From: Haloarcula sp.
Lineage (GTDB): Archaea > Halobacteriota > Halobacteria > Halobacteriales > Haloarculaceae
NCBI GenBank assembly: GCA_028275075.1
Contig: JAQCNK010000299.1
Location: 1 to 8,792 of the forward strand
Reading direction: 5' to 3'
Length of the DNA: 8,792 bases
The notes beneath the pieces are model-generated. The model saw only the letters and a list, made by a program, of their open reading frames with translations, was not told the origin of the DNA and did no database searches. The number at the start of each line of letters is the position of its first letter. Position 1 is the first letter of the stretch. Both the position numbers and the translations under genes were made by a program. This document shows, in pieces, positions 5,808 through 8,792 of this stretch.

Positions 5808-6542
5808 ATGAACGTCCTCGTCGTCGGTGCCGGATCGATGGGGCAGTGGTTCGCCCGGACGCTCCGCAAACATGCCGACGCGTCAGTCGCCGTTACCGAC
5901 ACCGACAGCGAGGCCGCCCGGCAAACTGCTGGTGCTGTAGGCGGTCGGGCCGTTCCCACCGATACCGACGAGCGTTTCGACGTGGTCTGTCTCGCTGTGC
6001 CGATGCCAGTCGCCGTCGCCGCCATCGAGGAGTACGCCCCGCTGGCTACCGAGGCTGTCGTCGACGTGACCGGGAGCATGACTGACCCGCTAGCAGCGAT
6101 GGCCGAGACCGCCGCCGACCGCGAGCGGGCGAGTCTCCACCCACTGTTTGCGCCCGCGAACGCTCCAGGCAATATCGCCGTGGTTACACCGGCTCGCGGG
6201 GACCACATCACCGCCGTGCTGGACGCACTCGCGGCTGCCGGCAACGACCTCTTTGAGACCACGTCGGCCGAACACGATGCGGCCATGGAGTCGGTGCAAG
6301 CGGCGGCCCACGCCGCTGTCATCGCCTATGCGATGGCCAGCGAAGACGTACCCGACCGGTTTCACACGCCGGTATCGGCCGGGCTGGAGTCGCTCGTTTC
6401 TCAGGTTCTGGGCGGCGAGGCCCACGTCTACGGGGACATCCAGCGCACGTTCGACGGTGCAGACGCCGTCGCCGACGCGGCCAGCGAACTTGCCGACGCC
6501 GACCACGACGAATTCGTCGAGTTATACGACGAGTATTCATGA
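5808..6542 (+). CDS. tyrA: Prephenate dehydrogenase
   Basis: 244-aa TyrA, which oxidatively decarboxylates prephenate to 4-hydroxyphenylpyruvate in tyrosine synthesis. The N-terminal NAD(P) Rossmann motif VVGAGSMG is at 5-12 and the acidic D31 ends beta-2, which suggests NAD+ rather than NADP+. The catalytic region SLHPLFAP at 109-116 contains H111, equivalent to the TyrA G-x-HP-x-FGP motif. A second signature, EHDAAMESVQAAAHA at 155-169, follows the EHD-x3-A-x2-Q-x3-H pattern. The helical dimerisation domain follows. There is no chorismate mutase or ACT domain, so allosteric tyrosine control through ACT is absent; compact TyrA of about 240-250 aa is typical in haloarchaea. The stop overlaps the next start as ATGA, which implies translational coupling with the Rsm22-like gene. 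Confidence 0.92.
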   Translation: MNVLVVGAGSMGQWFARTLRKHADASVAVTDTDSEAARQTAGAVGGRAVPTDTDERFDVVCLAVPMPVAVAAIEEYAPLATEAVVDVTGSMTDPLAAMAETAADRERASLHPLFAPANAPGNIAVVTPARGDHITAVLDALAAAGNDLFETTSAEHDAAMESVQAAAHAAVIAYAMASEDVPDRFHTPVSAGLESLVSQVLGGEAHVYGDIQRTFDGADAVADAASELADADHDEFVELYDEYS

Positions 6543-7960
6543 ACCCCGAAACACGCCGACAGATACGCGAGAACGCCCAGTACCTCCGTTCGGTCCGACC
6601 GCTCGACCCCGAGGAGATATATGAGTATGTCGAAGGACAACCACACCCCGCCGTCGTCAGACAGGTCCTCCGCGAAGAGGCCGTCGACTTGGCGCTCATT
6701 GAGCGCGAGGACGGGACCTTCGTCCCCGCACCAGAGGGCCCGCTGTCGATGGCGGTCCACAGCGTCGATCGGTTCCCGTCCGAACACGAACACGCTGTCG
6801 AAGAGCTACTGATTGACAGCTACGGTGAGCAGTGGGCCGAGGGCGACAGCGGCGACCGGCTTCGCGAGCGGATCCGCGATATCAAAGAGCGCTATCTCCG
6901 CCAGGAACACGTGGAGTACGACGAGTGCGCGGCACACGGCTACGCCGTCTACCACTTACCCGATTATTATGCCGTCGCGACCGACGCAATCGCTGCACTC
7001 GCCGCTGACGGCTTGCTCCCCTCGCAGTTACGCGTCCTCGACGTGGGCGCGGGCGTCGGCGGCCCCGCGCTGGCGCTTGCTGACCTCGTTGCCGACGCCG
7101 GCGGCTTGCTCGACTATCACGCAGTCGAACCGAGCGCAGCGGCCGACGTGCTGGAAGCGTTGCTGGAGCCGGCTGACGGGAGTCGCGACGTAACGGTGCA
7201 CCGTGAGACCGCCGAAGCGTTCGACCTGGCGAGCGAGGTCGAGTCCGGCGGTCCGTTCGACCTCGTTATCTTCGGCAATGTCCTGAACGAACTCGACGAC
7301 CCCGCGGCAGTCCTCACCCGGTATCTCGACGGATTGGTCGCGGACGGGAGCGTGCTCGCGCTGGAACCGGCCGACCGAAACACCGCCACGGGGCTCCGCG
7401 AAATCGAGCGCGCCGTCGCCGATGACGGGCCGGCGTCGGTGTACGCGCCCACGGTCCGGCTCTGGCCCCACCAGTCACCCAACAGCGAGTCTTGGTCCTT
7501 CGAAAAGCGGCCGGACATTGAGGTCCCAGCGATGCAGCGGCGTCTCGACGACCCGGCTGGTGGCACCGGTGAGTTCGTCAACGTCGACGTGCAGTACGCC
7601 TACAGTGTCCTGCGGACCGATGGGCGACAAGCCATCGATATCGAGCCGGATCGATCAGCGCACGCGCCGATGGCCGACGCCGAGAGCTACGTCACCGACC
7701 GTGTGAATCTGCTGGCTATCAAGCTTAGCTATGATCTCTCTGCGGACGGGTCGAACCCGCTGTATCTACTGGGCGACGGGAGCCAGAAAACCGACCACTT
7801 CGCTGTTCTCACTGACCCGTCGTTACTGAACGAAGACCTTGGAACCGCTGGCTATGGCGACCTGCTCTCGATCCAGAACGCGCTAGTGCTGTGGAACGAT
7901 GACGAACAAGCGTACAACGTCGTCGTGGACGGCGAGACGACAGTGGATCGTGCACGGTAG
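6539..7960 (+). CDS. Rsm22/METTL17-like SAM-dependent methyltransferase
   Basis: 473-aa protein. A helical, charged N-terminus (1-125) precedes a class I methyltransferase domain: motif I VLDVGAGVGGPAL at 166-178, acidic E197 after beta-2 (YHAVEPSA), and the motif IV region DLVIFGNVLNELDDP at 241-255. The next block, VRLWPHQSPNSESWSFEKR (306-324), aligns by eye with the CPH...C...WC-x-F block of Rsm22/METTL17, whose cysteines bind an Fe-S cluster, but here those positions are non-cysteine. The only cysteine seen is C130. The C-terminal 385-470 stretch (LLAIKLSYDL...LLGDGSQKTDHFAVL...LWNDDEQAYNVVVDG) looks like a beta-rich OB-type RNA-binding fold; that is inference. Relatives associate with the small ribosomal subunit, in mitochondria aiding rRNA maturation. 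The start overlaps the tyrA stop (ATGA, 6539-6542). Substrate and actual methyltransferase activity are unproven. Confidence 0.82.
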   Translation: MNPETRRQIRENAQYLRSVRPLDPEEIYEYVEGQPHPAVVRQVLREEAVDLALIEREDGTFVPAPEGPLSMAVHSVDRFPSEHEHAVEELLIDSYGEQWAEGDSGDRLRERIRDIKERYLRQEHVEYDECAAHGYAVYHLPDYYAVATDAIAALAADGLLPSQLRVLDVGAGVGGPALALADLVADAGGLLDYHAVEPSAAADVLEALLEPADGSRDVTVHRETAEAFDLASEVESGGPFDLVIFGNVLNELDDPAAVLTRYLDGLVADGSVLALEPADRNTATGLREIERAVADDGPASVYAPTVRLWPHQSPNSESWSFEKRPDIEVPAMQRRLDDPAGGTGEFVNVDVQYAYSVLRTDGRQAIDIEPDRSAHAPMADAESYVTDRVNLLAIKLSYDLSADGSNPLYLLGDGSQKTDHFAVLTDPSLLNEDLGTAGYGDLLSIQNALVLWNDDEQAYNVVVDGETTVDRAR

Positions 7961-8004
7961 AGAGAAGAGATGAGTGCGTTGGTACCGGCCGCGGAATATC
8001 GCCC

Positions 8005-8013
8005 AAAATAAAA
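8005..8013 (+). promoter_or_regulatory. TATA box of the glutaredoxin-like gene
   Basis: AAAATAAAA is centred 29 bases before the ATG at 8038. It would lie only 1-9 bases before the alternative in-frame GTG at 8014, so it fixes the start at 8038 and predicts a leaderless mRNA. Confidence 0.6.
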
Positions 8014-8037
8014 GTGCAATGCATTCATAGTAAGGGT

Positions 8038-8352
8038 ATGCAAAGCTCAGGCGGGTTCGAGATTCGGTCAGATAATCTCAATGGACTAGTTACCAGCGTC
8101 GACGAGATTGAGCGACCCCTGCTCTACGACCGTGAGGACTGTGTGTATTCGACGCGAGTGAGAGTTGCATTAGAAAACAACAATGTCGAGTACGATGAGA
8201 TATGGGCCCCCGAAGATCACGAAGAGCGGGACGTTGTAGAAGAGATCACTGGGCAACGAGCCGTGCCGGTCATGTTGGACCCGGAAGCCGATACGGAGTA
8301 CTTTACCGATACGGAGACGATGCTGAACTATATCGAAGAGACATACAGCTAA
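8038..8352 (+). CDS. Glutaredoxin / GST-N-like thioredoxin-fold protein
   Basis: 104-aa small thioredoxin-fold protein. Residues 1-26 are a non-conserved extension. The domain begins at RPLLYDREDCVYSTRVRVAL, with an active-site C35-V-Y-S38 in place of CPYC (monothiol type). A helix follows, then VEYDEIWAP (50-58), and RAVPVML with the cis-proline P77 (74-80). EYFTDTETMLNYIEE at 88-102 is the usual C-terminal substrate-contact helix with an ESxxI-like entry. Monothiol glutaredoxins and GST N-terminal domains share this pattern; the S-x-RVR-x-AL-x4-VEY run is closest to the GST_N type. The family reduces or conjugates thiols or passes Fe-S clusters. Haloarchaea use gamma-glutamylcysteine instead of glutathione, so its thiol partner would differ. 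It has its own promoter and is not coupled to the Rsm22-like gene. Confidence 0.8.
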   Translation: MQSSGGFEIRSDNLNGLVTSVDEIERPLLYDREDCVYSTRVRVALENNNVEYDEIWAPEDHEERDVVEEITGQRAVPVMLDPEADTEYFTDTETMLNYIEETYS

Positions 8353-8388
8353 CACTACCGGCTATATCAACTGGCACGTAGCCAGAGG

Positions 8389-8396
8389 CTTTTTTT
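8389..8396 (+). promoter_or_regulatory. CT7 tract: surE TATA-like element and/or terminator of the upstream gene
   Basis: C followed by seven Ts lies 37 bases after the glutaredoxin-like stop and is centred about 26 bases before the surE ATG. U-tracts end archaeal transcripts, and this spacing also fits a leaderless promoter. A weak 5-bp GGCTA/TAGCC inverted repeat (8360-8364 and 8379-8383) precedes it. Confidence 0.4.
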
Positions 8397-8418
8397 CTCG
8401 AAGGGTCACAGAGCGCGT

Positions 8419-8792
8419 ATGGACGAGCCGACCATCCTGCTGACGAACGACGACGGTATCGAAGCTGCGGGGCTCCAGGCGGTATACGAGGGACTCTCGG
8501 AGGTCGGCGACGTGGTGACAGTCGCGCCGGCCGACGACCAGAGCGCTGTCGGGCGAACACTCTCACACGAGGTCGATGTGTGGGACCACGAGATGGGCTA
8601 TGTAGTCGACGGGACGCCCGCTGACTGCGTGGTAGCGGGTCTGGAGTCGCTCGTTCCTGAGACTGATCTCGTGGTCGCAGGCTGCAACCGCGGGGCTAAC
8701 CTCGGCGCGTACGTGCTGGGTCGCTCGGGTACCGTCAGCGCCGCCGTCGAGGCGACCTTCTTCGACGTTCCGGCGATAGCCGTCTCGATGTA
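8419..8792 (+). CDS. surE: SurE 5'/3'-nucleotidase (survival protein), 3' end off window
   Basis: First 124 codons of SurE, a metal-dependent nucleoside-monophosphate phosphatase. The N-terminus TILLTNDDGIEAAGL at 5-19 gives the metal ligands D11 and D12. VAPADDQSAVGRTLSH at 35-50 carries the conserved serine S42 of the QS-x-x-G-x-S block, GTPADCV at 65-71 is a SurE signature, and AGCNRGANLG at 87-96 supplies the fourth ligand N90 (family form SGIN-x-G-x-N-x-G). GRSGTVSAAVEATFFDVPAIAVSM is the continuing core. SurE proteins of about 245-270 aa form dimers, so roughly half is missing off the right edge. Family members dephosphorylate nucleotides in stress or stationary-phase metabolism. The ATG at 8419 is preceded by the T-rich element and no Shine-Dalgarno. 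Confidence 0.93.
   Translation, partial: MDEPTILLTNDDGIEAAGLQAVYEGLSEVGDVVTVAPADDQSAVGRTLSHEVDVWDHEMGYVVDGTPADCVVAGLESLVPETDLVVAGCNRGANLGAYVLGRSGTVSAAVEATFFDVPAIAVSM

Noticed and set aside
8014..8037. GTG start eight codons upstream for the glutaredoxin-like gene
   Set aside because: The TATA box at 8005-8013 would abut this GTG, whereas it is correctly spaced for the ATG at 8038.

Overview
The window looks like ordinary chromosome from a haloarchaeon (Halobacteria; a Haloarcula-like genus is my guess, not shown by the sequence). Evidence: GC-rich coding DNA with strong third-position GC, highly acidic proteins, several TATA-like elements centred about 26-30 bases before an ATG with no Shine-Dalgarno (leaderless transcripts), and families typical of haloarchaea. 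Ten genes are supported, two of them cut by the window edges. No tRNA, rRNA, CRISPR array, insertion sequence or other mobile element was seen, and no gene-free stretch exceeds 300 bases (the longest is 1382-1638).

Left part: on the minus strand hisC (histidinol-phosphate aminotransferase) overlaps by 4 bases a Fap7/hCINAP-like NMP kinase that runs off the left edge. To the right, in a more AT-rich patch, are two plus-strand CheC genes in tandem. The second is full length (243 aa). The first (83 aa) is the same protein with 128 codons removed from the middle, exactly in frame, and it has its own copy of the promoter element.

Middle: a small 4-TM CopD-like membrane protein converges on a GMC-family FAD oxidoreductase. 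The two stop codons lie inside one 14-bp perfect palindrome. The GMC protein carries the C-x5-C-x3-C motif of the [3Fe-4S]-containing FAD-glucose dehydrogenases. Its promoter contains overlapping TTAGGC/GCCTAA inverted repeats resembling a DtxR/IdeR iron box laid over the TATA box. Upstream of it, on the same strand, is a fumarylacetoacetate-hydrolase family enzyme.

Right part: tyrA (prephenate dehydrogenase) diverges from the FAH gene and overlaps by 4 bases an Rsm22/METTL17-like methyltransferase that lacks the usual Fe-S cysteines. A small glutaredoxin/GST-N-fold protein and the 5' part of surE follow. Both amino-acid biosynthesis genes (hisC and tyrA) are thus coupled by a 4-base stop/start overlap to a gene whose relatives act in small-ribosomal-subunit assembly. 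The most unusual items are the internally deleted mini-CheC and the iron-box-like operator in front of an Fe-S-motif GMC enzyme.
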